A DNA stretch of 64,000 nucleotides from Streptomyces sp. PR69 (GCF_026420845.1 NZ_JAOWCB010000001.1:248001-312000); one strand, 5' to 3'. Counted from the first letter of the stretch, positions 47,438 through 56,521 are shown. Notes: a model not told the origin generated them from the sequence alone. Made by a program: numbers and translations.

Positions 47438-48400
47438 TCAGGCCCGTACGGCCAGCTCCCGCTCCTCCGGGGACGGAATCCCCGGGGCCGTGACCTCCCG
47501 CTCGCGCAGGCTGAGCGCCAGCCGCAGCACCGCGATCCACATCAGAGCCGAGCCGAGCATATGGGCCCCCACCAGCACCTCCGGGACGCCGGTGAAGTAC
47601 TGGACATAGCCGATGCCGCCCTGGGCGAGCAGGACCAGCAGCAGATCGCGTGCGCGCGCACGGATGTCGTCGGGGGCGTCCGCCACCCGCAGCGCCAGCC
47701 ACATCGCGGCCGCCAGCGCGCACACTGCCCAGGCCGCGGCCGCATGGACATGCGCGACGTCCGCCCAGTGCCACGGCATGCGCGGCACCTCGCTGCTGTC
47801 GCCCGCGTGCTTGCCCGAGCCGGTCACCGCGGTGCCGACGGCGATGAGCGCCACCGAGGCGACCACGATCGCCCAGGACAGCTGCCGTACGGGCTTCGGC
47901 ACTCGCACCCGGGGCCTGCCGTCGCCCTCGCGGGTGCGCTGCCAGGTGATGACGGTGACCGTGAGCAGCCCGTTGGCCAGCAGGAAGTGGCCGGCCACCG
48001 TCCAGGGATTCAGCCCTGCCAGCACCGTGATGCCGCCGAGCACCGCATTGCCCATCACGATCCAGAACTGCGACCAGGCGAGCCTGCTCAGCCCCCGCCG
48101 CCGCGGCTTCACGGACCGCGCCGCGATGATCGTCCAGCCGACGGCCGCCGACAGCACATAGGTGAGCATCCGGTTGCCGAACTCGATCAGCCCGTGGATG
48201 CCCTGCTCGGGCGTGGTGAACAGGGAGTCGTCCGTGCACTTGGGCCAGGTGTCACAGCCGAGGCCGGAGCCGGTCAGCCGGACCGCGCCGCCCGTGACGA
48301 TGATGACGACGCTCATCACGACGGCGGACAGCGCGGCGCGCCGGAGCGTCTTCGGGGAGGGCGTCCAGCGCTGGGCGATGAAGGCAAGAGGGGTCTGCAC
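47438..48400 (-). CDS. ctaA: Heme A synthase
   Basis: CtaA oxidises the C8 methyl of heme O to a formyl group, giving heme A. The 320-residue membrane protein has eight helices and the family motifs VTGGAVRLTGSGLGCDTWPKC near residue 38 (with the paired cysteines), GLIEFGNRMLTYVL, AGHFLLANGLLT, VHAAAAW and VGAHMLGS, with His residues in HGLIE, GHF, VHA and AHML as heme ligands. I chose GTG 48400: TACGAT lies 7 nt upstream (leaderless) and homology begins VQTPLAF. ATG 48409 and TTG 48430 are longer alternatives overlapping that -10. Confidence 0.94.
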   Translation of the reverse strand: MQTPLAFIAQRWTPSPKTLRRAALSAVVMSVVIIVTGGAVRLTGSGLGCDTWPKCTDDSLFTTPEQGIHGLIEFGNRMLTYVLSAAVGWTIIAARSVKPRRRGLSRLAWSQFWIVMGNAVLGGITVLAGLNPWTVAGHFLLANGLLTVTVITWQRTREGDGRPRVRVPKPVRQLSWAIVVASVALIAVGTAVTGSGKHAGDSSEVPRMPWHWADVAHVHAAAAWAVCALAAAMWLALRVADAPDDIRARARDLLLVLLAQGGIGYVQYFTGVPEVLVGAHMLGSALMWIAVLRLALSLREREVTAPGIPSPEERELAVRA

Positions 48401-48407
48401 GGCCCTC

Positions 48408-48413
48408 ATCGTA
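48408..48413 (-). promoter_or_regulatory. Candidate -10 of leaderless ctaA
   Basis: TACGAT on the minus strand is followed by GAGGGCC and then GTG 48400. This places the start inside the longer open frame. Confidence 0.45.
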
Positions 48414-48556
48414 AGAGGGGGCTTGTGCAACCGTTCACGAGGGGTACGAGTCAGGCCAGTCGGATCATTCTGCGCCGGGCCCGGCGCGGGCCCGGCCCCG
48501 GACGCCCTGACTGTTCCCCGCTGTTCCTGTTCCCGCCATTCCCACCGGAACAGCCG

Positions 48557-49324
48557 CTATTCCCACCGGAACAGCCGCGCCGCCGCCCCCAGACCCACGG
48601 CCGCCCACACGGCCAGTACGCCCAGATCCGCCCACGGCAGCGCCGCGCCGTGCTGGAGCACCTCGCGCAGCCCCTCGGAGAGCGCTGAGATCGGCAACAG
48701 CCCGAGCGCCGAGGCGACCGGGCCGGGGAACTTGTCCAGCGGCACGATCACCCCGCCGCCGATCAGCAGCAGCAGAAACACCAGATTCGCCGCGGCGAGC
48801 GTGGCCTCCGCCCTGAGGGTGCCCGCCATCAGCAGCCCGAGCCCGGAGAACGCCGCGGTGCCCAGCGCGAGCAGCAGCAGCACGGAGAGCGGATTGCCCT
48901 CGGGCGACCAGCCGAGGCCGAAGGCGATGGCCGTCAGCAGGCCGATCTGCAGCAGCTCGGTGGCCAGCACCGAGAGCGTCTTGGCGCACATCAGCGCCCA
49001 GCGCGGGATGGGCGACGCACCGAGCCGCTTGAGCACCCCGTACCGCCGCTCGAAGCCTGTGGCGATGGCCTGTCCGGTGAACGCCGTGGACATCACGGCG
49101 AGCGCGAGCACGCCGGGGGTGAGGAAGTCCACCGGCTGGCCGCTGCCGGTGTCGACGATGTCGACCGTCGAGAACAGCACGAGGAGCAGAGACGGGATGA
49201 TCACGGTGAGCAGCAGCTGCTCGCCGTTGCGCAGCAGCATCTTCGTCTCGAAGACGGCCTGCGCGGTGATCATCCTGCCGAGGGGCGCGGCGCCCGGCTT
49301 CGGTGCGTATGTGCCGGCGCTCAT
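48557..49324 (-). CDS. ABC-2 type transporter permease
   Basis: This 255-residue ABC-2 permease has six transmembrane segments: LLLTVIIPSLLLVLFSTV, FLTPGVLALAVMSTAFTGQAIATGFERRYGVLKRLGASP (the family signature loop), then LLTAIAFGLGW, VLLLLALGTAAFSGLGLLM, LVFLLLLIGGGVIVPL and a C-terminal helix. It forms an exporter with the upstream ATPase, of the drug or antibiotic export type. ATG 49324 lies within a 33-bp sequence that is a copy of the ATPase gene's 3' end, and overlaps the stop of a 31-codon ORF (ATGA). The ATPase and permease genes are therefore separated by an inserted duplication. Confidence 0.9.
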   Translation of the reverse strand: MSAGTYAPKPGAAPLGRMITAQAVFETKMLLRNGEQLLLTVIIPSLLLVLFSTVDIVDTGSGQPVDFLTPGVLALAVMSTAFTGQAIATGFERRYGVLKRLGASPIPRWALMCAKTLSVLATELLQIGLLTAIAFGLGWSPEGNPLSVLLLLALGTAAFSGLGLLMAGTLRAEATLAAANLVFLLLLIGGGVIVPLDKFPGPVASALGLLPISALSEGLREVLQHGAALPWADLGVLAVWAAVGLGAAARLFRWE

Positions 49325-49416
49325 CCGCGCAGCTCCTTGCCCGTCAGTTCCAGGCTGTGCTCTCCCGGGGGACAACCCCCGGACCCCCGGTCGTCTTCGT
49401 CGTACCGCGCCGTCAT
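49321..49416 (-). other. 31-codon ORF created between ATPase and permease genes
   Basis: ATG 49416 overlaps the ATPase stop (ATGA). The frame reads MTARYDEDDRGSGG at its start and LELTGKELRG at its end, and its TGA overlaps the permease ATG. It may be translated as a coupled link between the two genes. I do not claim a function; it may just keep ribosomes flowing to the permease. Confidence 0.35.
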
Positions 49417-49445
49417 CCGCGCAGCTCCTTGCCCGTCAGTTCCAG
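49321..49445. repeat. 33-bp direct repeat from duplication of the ABC ATPase gene end
   Basis: The 33 bases at 49321-49353 are identical to 49413-49445, the sequence encoding the last residues (LELTGKELRG, stop) of the ATPase. Between the copies lie 59 bases including CCGGGGG/CCCCCGG palindromes. The permease ATG lies in copy 1 and the ATPase TGA in copy 2, which fits an ancestral ATGA overlap split by a 92-bp duplication. Confidence 0.9.
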
Positions 49446-50339
49446 AAACACGTCTTCGAGGGTGTGGCGCTCCACGGAGATGCCGTCCGGCATCACTCCG
49501 TGCTGGGCGCACCAGGAGGTGACCGTCGCCAGCAGCTGGGGGCCGACCTCGCCGGTTATCCGGTAGGCGCCGGGGGTCAGCTCGGCGGCGGCTGAACCGT
49601 CCGGGAGGGCCTTCAGCAGGGAGCCGACGTCCAGCCCCGGCCGTCCGGTGAAGCGCAGGGTGTTTTCCGCGCCGCCGCGGCACAGCTCCTCCGGGCTGCC
49701 CTGGGCGATTGCCCGGCCGGCGTCGATGATCGCGACATCGTCCGCCAGCTCCTCGGCCTCGTCCATGAAATGCGTGGTCAGCACGGTGGAGACGCCGTCG
49801 GCGCGCAGTTCCCGCACCAGCTCCCAGGTTGCGCGGCGGGCCTGCGGGTCGAGCCCCGCCGTGGGTTCGTCCAGGAAGACCAGTTCGGGCCGGCCGACCA
49901 CGGCCATCGCCAGTGCGAGGCGCTGCTGCTGCCCGCCGGACAGCCGCCGGTAGGCGGTGCGGCCGCAGGAGCCGAGGCCCAGCCGCTCGATCAGCGTGTC
50001 CACATCCAGCGGATGGGCGTGCAGCCGCGCCATGTGCCGCAGCATCTCGTCGGCGCGCGCGCCCGTGTAGACGCCGCCGGACTGGAGCATCACGCCGATG
50101 CGTGGCCGGAGCTTCGCCGCGTCGGCGACCGGGTCGAGGCCCAGCACGCGCACCGCGCCCCCGTCCGGGCGGCGGTAGCCCTCGCACACTTCGACGGTGG
50201 TGGTCTTGCCGGCGCCGTTCGGGCCGAGGACCGCGGTGACGGAGCCCGCGCGCACATCGAGATCGAGGCGGTCCACGGCCGTCTTCGTCCCGTACCGCTT
50301 GACCAGACCCCGGATCTCGACGGCGGACTCGCTTCGCAT
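49413..50339 (-). CDS. ABC transporter ATP-binding protein (ABC-2/DrrA type)
   Basis: This 308-residue ATPase energises the permease gene downstream. It has Walker A GPNGAGKTT near residue 37, the Q-loop LQSGGVY, signature LSGGQQQRLAL near 136, Walker B LVFLDEPTAGLD near 157 and the H-loop TTHFMDEAEELADD, the form typical of DrrA-like drug exporters. The C-terminal 80 residues form the extra DrrA-type domain. ATG 50339 is preceded by TAGACT at 7 nt, with no Shine-Dalgarno. It is divergent from sufR; such exporters are often found near the suf operon in Streptomyces, but a functional link is not shown. Confidence 0.93.
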   Translation of the reverse strand: MRSESAVEIRGLVKRYGTKTAVDRLDLDVRAGSVTAVLGPNGAGKTTTVEVCEGYRRPDGGAVRVLGLDPVADAAKLRPRIGVMLQSGGVYTGARADEMLRHMARLHAHPLDVDTLIERLGLGSCGRTAYRRLSGGQQQRLALAMAVVGRPELVFLDEPTAGLDPQARRATWELVRELRADGVSTVLTTHFMDEAEELADDVAIIDAGRAIAQGSPEELCRGGAENTLRFTGRPGLDVGSLLKALPDGSAAAELTPGAYRITGEVGPQLLATVTSWCAQHGVMPDGISVERHTLEDVFLELTGKELRG

Positions 50340-50346
50340 GCCGGGA

Positions 50347-50352
50347 AGTCTA
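50347..50352 (-). promoter_or_regulatory. -10 of leaderless ABC transporter operon
   Basis: TAGACT, close to the -10 consensus, lies 7 nt before ATG 50339 on the minus strand. Confidence 0.55.
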
Positions 50353-50630
50353 GGCGGGGAGGAGCACCCGTCGGGCCATGGGGGCGAAGGTCCGCCGCCC
50401 ACCGGTCCGTCCCCCGTCCGGGCGTCGGCATGAACGGAATCTTCGGTACCGGAAACAGCCCTCGTGCGGCCGCCGCCCCATGGTGCGCGATTCCGCTGGA
50501 ATTCCTGGCGGAAGGCCAGGTCAAGGCCAGGTTACAGCCTATTGCGCGGTGATTTCGGACCGCCGGAAACCCCTTCCTCCTTAGGTAACCCTTAGTGACG
50601 AAGCGCACCGGCTCGCGCGGCCGACGCCGG
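50353..50630. other. Divergent region between ABC exporter and suf operon
   Basis: No gene is supported. An inverted repeat TTCCGC...GCGGAA flanks 50492-50516, and CCTTAGGTAACCCTTAG near 50578 repeats a TTAG word. The suf promoter itself seems to lie just downstream. Confidence 0.4.
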
Positions 50631-50667
50631 TTGTCACGGTCAGAAGAATTACGCAACAATGGCGTTG
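50631..50667 (+). promoter_or_regulatory. sufR promoter with SufR operator
   Basis: TTGTCA (50631-50636) and AACAAT (50655-50660) form an 18-nt-spaced promoter whose start would coincide with the sufR GTG at 50667 (leaderless). The palindrome CAAC-AATGGC-GTTG at 50654-50667 matches the CAAC-N6-GTTG site reported for Streptomyces SufR and covers the -10 and start point, as expected for direct autorepression of the suf operon. Confidence 0.7.
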
Positions 50668-51404
50668 TGAAAAACGGCGAGGCCAGGCGGGAGACACCGC
50701 AGGAGGAGCTCGCGGCAGGGGTGCGCTCGGACCATTCGACGCGCAACCGGGTCGCGCGGTCCATCCTGGACCACGGCCCGTCCACTGTGGCCGATCTCGC
50801 CGGCCGTCTCGGCCTCACCCAGGCCGCCGTCCGCCGCCACCTCGACGCGCTCGCCGCGGAGAATGTGGTGGAAGCCCGTGAACAGCGGGTCTACGGAGCA
50901 CGCACACGGGGACGGCCCGCCAAGGTGTTCGCGCTCACCGACTGCGGCCGGGACGCCTTCGACCAGTCGTACGACGAGCTGGCCGTGGACGCCCTCCGCT
51001 GGATCGAGCGGACCGCGGGCGAGGAGGCAGTCGCCGCCTTCGCCAGGGACCGTGTCGCAGCGCAGGCCGAGGCGTACCGCAAGGCGGTCGACGAGGCCCC
51101 GCCCGAGGAGCGCACCCAGGCGCTGGCGAAGGCCTTGAGCGCCGACGGGTACGCTGCTACGGCGCGCAGCGCGCCCCACAATCAGCAGGGTGAGCAGCTC
51201 TGCCAGCACCACTGCCCGGTCGCCCATGTAGCCGAGCAGTACCCGCAGCTGTGCGAGGCGGAGACCGAGATCTTCTCCCGACTGCTCGGGACGCATGTGC
51301 AGCGACTGGCCACGATCGCCCACGGCGACGGGGTCTGCACCACGTTCATCCCCAAGACTTCATCCACAGCATCTGCAAGCACGGCCGGGAGGAACCCCGC
51401 ATGA
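50667..51404 (+). CDS. sufR: Fe-S cluster-binding repressor SufR
   Basis: SufR is the DeoR/ArsR-like repressor that senses Fe-S status and controls the suf operon. The 245-residue protein has a winged HTH near residues 30-90 ([33 protein letters not shown], then [21 protein letters not shown]) and C-terminal cysteines placed for a [4Fe-4S] or [2Fe-2S] cluster: CQHHC near 180, CEAE and GDGVCTTF. I chose GTG 50667 because it coincides with a leaderless promoter and operator; an in-frame extension to GTG 50595 runs through that promoter. Its stop overlaps sufB (ATGA). Confidence 0.95.
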   Translation: MKNGEARRETPQEELAAGVRSDHSTRNRVARSILDHGPSTVADLAGRLGLTQAAVRRHLDALAAENVVEAREQRVYGARTRGRPAKVFALTDCGRDAFDQSYDELAVDALRWIERTAGEEAVAAFARDRVAAQAEAYRKAVDEAPPEERTQALAKALSADGYAATARSAPHNQQGEQLCQHHCPVAHVAEQYPQLCEAETEIFSRLLGTHVQRLATIAHGDGVCTTFIPKTSSTASASTAGRNPA

Positions 51405-52822
51405 CTCTCCCCACGGAGACTGCCCACCCCGAACTCGAGGGTCTGGGCAGGTACGAATTCGGCTGGGCCGACTCCGACGAAGCCGGTTCCGCTGCCAAGC
51501 GCGGCCTTTCCGAGGACGTCGTCCGCGATATCTCCGCGAAGAAGAACGAGCCGGAGTGGATGCTGAAGCTGCGGCTCAAGGGTCTGCGGTTGTTCGACAA
51601 GAAGCCCATGCCGACGTGGGGCTCGGATCTGTCGGGTATCGACTTCGACAACATCAAGTATTTTGTGCGGTCCACCGAGCAGCAGGCGGCCTCCTGGGAG
51701 GAACTGCCTGAGGACATCAAGAACACCTATGACAAGCTCGGCATCCCGGAGGCGGAGAAGCAGCGTCTCGTCGCCGGCGTCGCCGCCCAGTACGAGTCCG
51801 AAGTCGTCTACCACCAGATCCGCGAGGACCTGGAGGCCCAGGGCGTCATCTTCCTGGACACCGACACGGCGCTGAAGGAGCACCCGGAGCTTTTCAAGGA
51901 GTACTTCGGCACCGTGATCCCGGTGGGTGACAACAAGTTCGCCTCCCTGAACACGGCCGTGTGGTCCGGCGGATCGTTCATCTACGTCCCCAAGGGCGTG
52001 CACGTCGACATCCCGCTGCAGGCCTACTTCCGCATCAACACGGAGAACATGGGCCAGTTCGAGCGGACGCTGATCATCGTCGACGAGGACGCCTACGTCC
52101 ACTACGTCGAGGGCTGCACCGCCCCGATCTACTCCTCGGACTCGCTGCACAGCGCCGTCGTCGAGATCATCGTCAAGAAGGGCGGCCGCTGCCGCTACAC
52201 GACGATCCAGAACTGGTCGAACAACGTCTACAACCTGGTCACCAAGCGTGCCGTGGCCTACGAGGGCGCGACCATGGAGTGGGTCGACGGCAACATCGGC
52301 TCCAAGGTCACCATGAAGTACCCCGCCGTCTACCTGATGGGCGAGCACGCCAAGGGCGAGACCCTCTCCATCGCCTTCGCGGGCGAGGGCCAGCACCAGG
52401 ACGCGGGCGCGAAGATGGTCCACATGGCCCCCAACACCTCCTCCAACATCGTCTCCAAGTCGGTGGCGCGAGGCGGCGGCCGCACCTCCTACCGCGGTCT
52501 GATCGAGATCGGCGAGGGCGCCCCGGGCGCCAAGTCCAATGTGCTGTGCGACGCGCTGCTCGTGGACACGATCTCCCGCTCCGACACCTACCCGTATGTC
52601 GACGTCCGCGAGGACGATGTGTCCATGGGCCACGAGGCCACCGTCTCCAAGGTCTCCGAGGACCAGCTCTTCTATCTGATGAGCCGGGGCATGAGCGAGG
52701 ACGAGGCGATGGCGATGATCGTGCGCGGCTTCGTCGAGCCGATCGCCAAGGAGCTGCCCATGGAGTACGCGCTGGAGCTCAACCGGCTGATCGAGCTGCA
52801 GATGGAAGGCGCGGTGGGCTGA
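51401..52822 (+). CDS. sufB: Fe-S cluster assembly scaffold SufB
   Basis: SufB is the scaffold subunit of the SufBCD complex on which Fe-S clusters are built with sulfur from SufS/SufU. The 473-residue product shows [33 protein letters not shown], the conserved Cys of [20 protein letters not shown], the beta-helix core, and [37 protein letters not shown] at the C-terminus. No intein is present, unlike in mycobacterial SufB. ATG 51401 overlaps the sufR stop and follows GGGAGGAA. Confidence 0.97.
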   Translation: MTLPTETAHPELEGLGRYEFGWADSDEAGSAAKRGLSEDVVRDISAKKNEPEWMLKLRLKGLRLFDKKPMPTWGSDLSGIDFDNIKYFVRSTEQQAASWEELPEDIKNTYDKLGIPEAEKQRLVAGVAAQYESEVVYHQIREDLEAQGVIFLDTDTALKEHPELFKEYFGTVIPVGDNKFASLNTAVWSGGSFIYVPKGVHVDIPLQAYFRINTENMGQFERTLIIVDEDAYVHYVEGCTAPIYSSDSLHSAVVEIIVKKGGRCRYTTIQNWSNNVYNLVTKRAVAYEGATMEWVDGNIGSKVTMKYPAVYLMGEHAKGETLSIAFAGEGQHQDAGAKMVHMAPNTSSNIVSKSVARGGGRTSYRGLIEIGEGAPGAKSNVLCDALLVDTISRSDTYPYVDVREDDVSMGHEATVSKVSEDQLFYLMSRGMSEDEAMAMIVRGFVEPIAKELPMEYALELNRLIELQMEGAVG

Positions 52823-52972
52823 CCGCCGGCTGCCGCCACCCCCTGACCCCAGGTCCCATCTGGCTCACCCCATGAGCCTGCGAGCGAGCCGAAGGGCGCG
52901 CCGGTGCCCGCCGGGCACGGCGTCCGGAGGCCACACGCACTATGAATGCAGAAAGTGAGCGCTAGGACAGCC

Positions 52973-54157
52973 ATGGCTGAGGCTCAGAACATCCCGGCGG
53001 GATCCACCACCGCCGGCTCGATCGCGGTGGCCGCCGAGTCGACCGTCGCCACCCGGATGAGTGCGCCCCCGTCCTTCGACGTGGCGGACTTCCCGGTGCC
53101 GCACGGCCGTGAGGAGGAGTGGCGCTTCACTCCGCTGGAGCGGCTGCGCGGGCTGCACGACGGCACGGCTGTCGCCAACGGCGCCGGTGTCAAGGTCGTC
53201 ATCGACGCCCCCGAGAGCGTCATCGTCGAGACGGTCGGCCGGGACGACGAGCGGCTCGGCACGGCCGGCACTCCCGTCGACCGCGTCGCCGCCCAGGCGT
53301 ACAGCTGCTTCGAGCAGGCCTCGGTCGTCACGGTGCCCAAGGAGGCCGTGCTCACCGAGCCCATCCGGATCGCGGTCCACGGCGAGGGCGGCACCGCCTT
53401 CGCCCACCAGGTGATCGAGCTCGGCGCCTTCGCCGAGGCCGTCGTGGTCATCGACCACACCGGCGACGCCGTCCTCGCCGCCAATGTCGACTTCGTCCTG
53501 GGAGACGGCGCCAAGCTCACCGTCGTCACCGTCCAGGACTGGGACGACAAGGCCGTCCACTGCTCCCAGCACAATGCGCTGATCGGCCGGGACGCCTCCT
53601 TCAAGTCGGTCGTCGTCACCTTCGGCGGAGACCTCGTACGGCTGCACCCGCGGGTTGCGTTCCGGGACACCGGCGGCGAGGCGGAGCTCTTCGGCCTCTA
53701 CTTCACCGACCAGGGCCAGCACCACGAGCACCGGCTGTTCGTCGACCACAACACCCAGCACTGCAAGTCCAACGCGGTCTACAAGGGCGCGCTGCAGGGC
53801 GACGACGCACACGCCGTGTGGATCGGCGACGTACTGATCCAGGCCGCGGCCGAGGGCACGGACACCTATGAGATGAACCGCAACCTCGTCCTGACGGACG
53901 GCGCGCGGGTCGACTCGGTGCCCAATCTGGAGATCGAGACCGGCGAGATCGTCGGCGCCGGCCACGCTTCCGCCACCGGCCGCTTCGACGACGAGCAGCT
54001 GTTCTATCTGATGGCCCGCGGCATCCCGGAGCACGAGGCCCGCCGTCTCGTCGTCCGCGGCTTCTTCGCCGAGCTGGTCCAGCAGATCGGCATCGACGAT
54101 GTCGAGGAGCGGCTGATCGCCAAGATCGAGGAAGAGCTGGAGGCGTCCGTCGCATGA
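52973..54157 (+). CDS. sufD: Fe-S cluster assembly protein SufD
   Basis: SufD is the SufB paralogue that completes the SufBC2D scaffold and helps iron entry. The 394-residue protein has HGREEEWRFTPLERLRG near residue 43, the beta-helix core (LVRLHPRVAFRDTGGEAELFGLYFTDQGQHHEHRLFVDHNTQHCKSNAVYKGAL, with the conserved functional His/Cys) and the C-terminal MARGIPEHEARRLVVRGFFAELV. A 150-nt gap separates it from sufB, larger than elsewhere in this operon. ATG 52973 follows AGGA. Confidence 0.96.
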   Translation: MAEAQNIPAGSTTAGSIAVAAESTVATRMSAPPSFDVADFPVPHGREEEWRFTPLERLRGLHDGTAVANGAGVKVVIDAPESVIVETVGRDDERLGTAGTPVDRVAAQAYSCFEQASVVTVPKEAVLTEPIRIAVHGEGGTAFAHQVIELGAFAEAVVVIDHTGDAVLAANVDFVLGDGAKLTVVTVQDWDDKAVHCSQHNALIGRDASFKSVVVTFGGDLVRLHPRVAFRDTGGEAELFGLYFTDQGQHHEHRLFVDHNTQHCKSNAVYKGALQGDDAHAVWIGDVLIQAAAEGTDTYEMNRNLVLTDGARVDSVPNLEIETGEIVGAGHASATGRFDDEQLFYLMARGIPEHEARRLVVRGFFAELVQQIGIDDVEERLIAKIEEELEASVA

Positions 54158-54471
54158 CGTACGTACGCGCCTGCGGCCTGAGCGAGCTGGACGAGGACAC
54201 CCCCAAGCGGGTGGAACTCGAGGGCACGCCGGTCTCGGTCGTCCGCACCGAGGGCGAGGTGTTCGCGATCTACGACATCTGCTCGCATGCGAACGTCTCC
54301 CTCTCCGAGGGCGAAGTGGAGGACTGCCACATCGAATGCTGGCTGCACGGCTCCAGCTTTGACCTCCGCACGGGCAAGCCCGACAGCCTTCCCGCGACGC
54401 AGCCCGTCCCCGTATACCCCGTAAAGATCGAAGGGGACGACGTGCTCGTCTCCGTCACCCAGGAGTCCTGA
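54154..54471 (+). CDS. Rieske-type [2Fe-2S] ferredoxin of the suf operon
   Basis: This 105-residue cytoplasmic Rieske ferredoxin resembles the ferredoxin components of non-heme iron oxygenases. The ligands are Cys and His of ICSHANVSLSEGEV near residue 43 and of ECWLHGSSFDLRTG near 63; the extra disulfide cysteines of high-potential Rieske proteins are absent. It overlaps the sufD stop (ATGA) and precedes sufC by 7 nt. This position in the operon is conserved in actinobacteria; it may deliver electrons for cluster assembly, which is inferred from context. Confidence 0.93.
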   Translation: MTYVRACGLSELDEDTPKRVELEGTPVSVVRTEGEVFAIYDICSHANVSLSEGEVEDCHIECWLHGSSFDLRTGKPDSLPATQPVPVYPVKIEGDDVLVSVTQES

Positions 54472-54478
54472 GGCACCC

Positions 54479-55243
54479 ATGGCAACGCTTGAAATCCACG
54501 ACCTGCACGTCTCCGTCGAAGCGGAGACCGGCCCCCGCGAGATCCTCAAGGGCGTCGACCTGACCGTCAAGCAGGGCGAGACCCACGCCATCATGGGCCC
54601 CAACGGCTCCGGCAAGTCCACGCTCGCCTACTCGCTGGCCGGCCACCCCAAGTACACGATCACCGGCGGCGCCGTCACCCTGGACGGCGAGGACGTCCTG
54701 GAGATGAGCGTCGACGAGCGCGCCCGCGCCGGCGTCTTCCTCGCCATGCAGTACCCGGTCGAGGTTCCCGGCGTCTCGGTCTCCAACTTCCTGCGCACCT
54801 CCGCCACCGCGATCCGCGGCGAGGCCCCCAAGCTGCGCACCTGGGTCAAGGAGGTCAAGGAGACCATGGAGCGTCTCCACATGGACCCCGCCTTCGCCGA
54901 GCGGAACGTCAACGAGGGCTTCTCCGGCGGTGAGAAGAAGCGCCACGAGATCCTCCAGCTGGAGCTGCTCAAGCCGAAGATCGCGATCCTCGACGAGACC
55001 GACTCGGGTCTGGACGTCGACGCGCTGCGCATCGTCTCGGAGGGCGTCAACCGCGTCCGCGAGAGCGGCGAGGTCGGCACCATGCTGATCACCCACTACA
55101 CGCGGATCCTGCGCTACATCAAGCCCGACTTCGTGCATGTCTTCGCGAACGGCCGCATCGCCGAGTCCGGCGGCCCGGAGCTCGCGGACAAGCTGGAGGC
55201 CGAGGGCTACGAGGCATATGTGAAGGGTGGCGTATCGGCGTGA
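54479..55243 (+). CDS. sufC: Fe-S cluster assembly ATPase SufC
   Basis: SufC is the ABC-type ATPase driving conformational change of SufBD. The 254-residue protein has Walker A GPNGSGKSTLAYSLAGHPKY near residue 40, the SufC-type Q-loop LAMQYPVEVPGVSVSNFLR, signature FSGGEKKRHEILQLELL near 149, Walker B IAILDETDSGLDVDAL near 166 (the D-E-T-D form typical of SufC), and H-loop ITHYTRIL. The sufS start overlaps its stop. Confidence 0.97.
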   Translation: MATLEIHDLHVSVEAETGPREILKGVDLTVKQGETHAIMGPNGSGKSTLAYSLAGHPKYTITGGAVTLDGEDVLEMSVDERARAGVFLAMQYPVEVPGVSVSNFLRTSATAIRGEAPKLRTWVKEVKETMERLHMDPAFAERNVNEGFSGGEKKRHEILQLELLKPKIAILDETDSGLDVDALRIVSEGVNRVRESGEVGTMLITHYTRILRYIKPDFVHVFANGRIAESGGPELADKLEAEGYEAYVKGGVSA

Positions 55244-56508
55244 CTGCACCCCGCCAGGGGCTCCCCGGCCTCCTCGACACCGAGGCGATCCGCAAGGACT
55301 TCCCGATCCTGGACCGCCGACTCCACGACGGCAAAAAGCTCGTGTACCTGGACAACGCCGCGACGTCCCAGACGCCGCGCCAGGTGCTCGATGTGCTGAA
55401 TGAGTACTACGAACAGCACAACGCCAATGTCCACCGCGGTGTGCATGTGCTCGCCGAGGAGGCCACGGCGCTGTATGAAGGCGCCCGCGACAAGGTCGCC
55501 GCCTTTGTCAACGCGCCCAGCCGCGATGAGGTGATCTTCACCAAGAACGCCTCGGAGTCGCTGAACCTCGTGGCGAACATGCTGGGCTGGGCCGATGAGC
55601 CCTACCGGGTGGACAGCGAAACCGACATCGTCATCACGGAGATGGAGCACCACTCCAACATCGTTCCGTGGCAGCTGCTCTCGCAGCGCACCGGCGCGAG
55701 GCTGAAGTGGTTCGGCCTCACCGACGACGGCCGGCTCGATCTGTCCAATATCAATGAGATCATCACCGAGAAGACGAAGATCGTCTCATTTGTGCTGGTC
55801 TCCAACATCATGGGCACGATCAACCCGGTCGAGGCGATCGTCCGCCGCGCCCAGGAGGTCGGCGCGCTCGTCCTGATCGACGCCTCGCAGGCCGCCCCGC
55901 ACATGGTGCTGGACGTACAGGCGCTGCAGGCCGACTTCGTGGCCTTCACCGGGCACAAGATGTGCGGCCCGACCGGCATCGGCGTGCTCTGGGGCCGGCA
56001 GGAGCTGCTGGAGGACCTGCCGCCGTTCCTCGGCGGCGGCGAGATGATCGAGACCGTCTCGATGAGTTCCTCCACCTATGCGCCCGCGCCGCATAAGTTC
56101 GAGGCCGGTACGCCCCCGATCGCCCAGGCCGTCGGCCTCGGCGCGGCCGTGGACTACCTCACCTCGATCGGCATGGACAAGATCGCCCAGCATGAGCACA
56201 TCCTGACCGAGTACGCGGTCAAGCGGCTGCAGGAGGTCCCCGGCCTGCGGATCATCGGCCCGACCACGGCCGAGGACCGGGGCGCGGCGATCTCCTTCAC
56301 GCTCGGTGACATCCACCCGCACGATGTGGGCCAGGTGCTCGACGAGCAGGGCATCGCGGTCCGGGTCGGCCATCACTGCGCACGGCCGGTCTGCCTGCGG
56401 TACGGAATTCCTGCGACCACACGAGCGTCCTTCTATCTGTACTCCACGCCGGCGGAGGTTGACGCCCTCGTCGACGGGCTGGAGCACGTCCGTAACTTCT
56501 TCGGATGA
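55240..56508 (+). CDS. sufS: Cysteine desulfurase SufS
   Basis: SufS is the PLP-dependent group II desulfurase that takes sulfur from cysteine. The 422-residue protein shows YLDNAATSQTP near residue 36, NANVHRGVHVLAEEAT, IVITEMEHHSNIVPWQLL near 127, the PLP Lys in FTGHKMCGPTGIGVLWG near 230 and the active-site Cys in VRVGHHCARPVC near 376, in the short loop of SufS-type enzymes. It works with the next gene's SufU as sulfur acceptor. GTG 55240 overlaps sufC (GTGA). Confidence 0.97.
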   Translation: MTAPRQGLPGLLDTEAIRKDFPILDRRLHDGKKLVYLDNAATSQTPRQVLDVLNEYYEQHNANVHRGVHVLAEEATALYEGARDKVAAFVNAPSRDEVIFTKNASESLNLVANMLGWADEPYRVDSETDIVITEMEHHSNIVPWQLLSQRTGARLKWFGLTDDGRLDLSNINEIITEKTKIVSFVLVSNIMGTINPVEAIVRRAQEVGALVLIDASQAAPHMVLDVQALQADFVAFTGHKMCGPTGIGVLWGRQELLEDLPPFLGGGEMIETVSMSSSTYAPAPHKFEAGTPPIAQAVGLGAAVDYLTSIGMDKIAQHEHILTEYAVKRLQEVPGLRIIGPTTAEDRGAAISFTLGDIHPHDVGQVLDEQGIAVRVGHHCARPVCLRYGIPATTRASFYLYSTPAEVDALVDGLEHVRNFFG

Positions 56509-56521
56509 GGGGCTGCTGACC

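Noticed and set aside
48401..48430. ATG 48409 or TTG 48430 as the ctaA start
   Set aside because: Both lie on or upstream of the TACGAT -10 candidate and have no Shine-Dalgarno; homology starts at GTG 48400.
50595..50666. 24-codon N-terminal extension of SufR from GTG 50595
   Set aside because: It would run through the TTGTCA/AACAAT promoter and the operator, and its Arg/Ser-rich translation has no family match.
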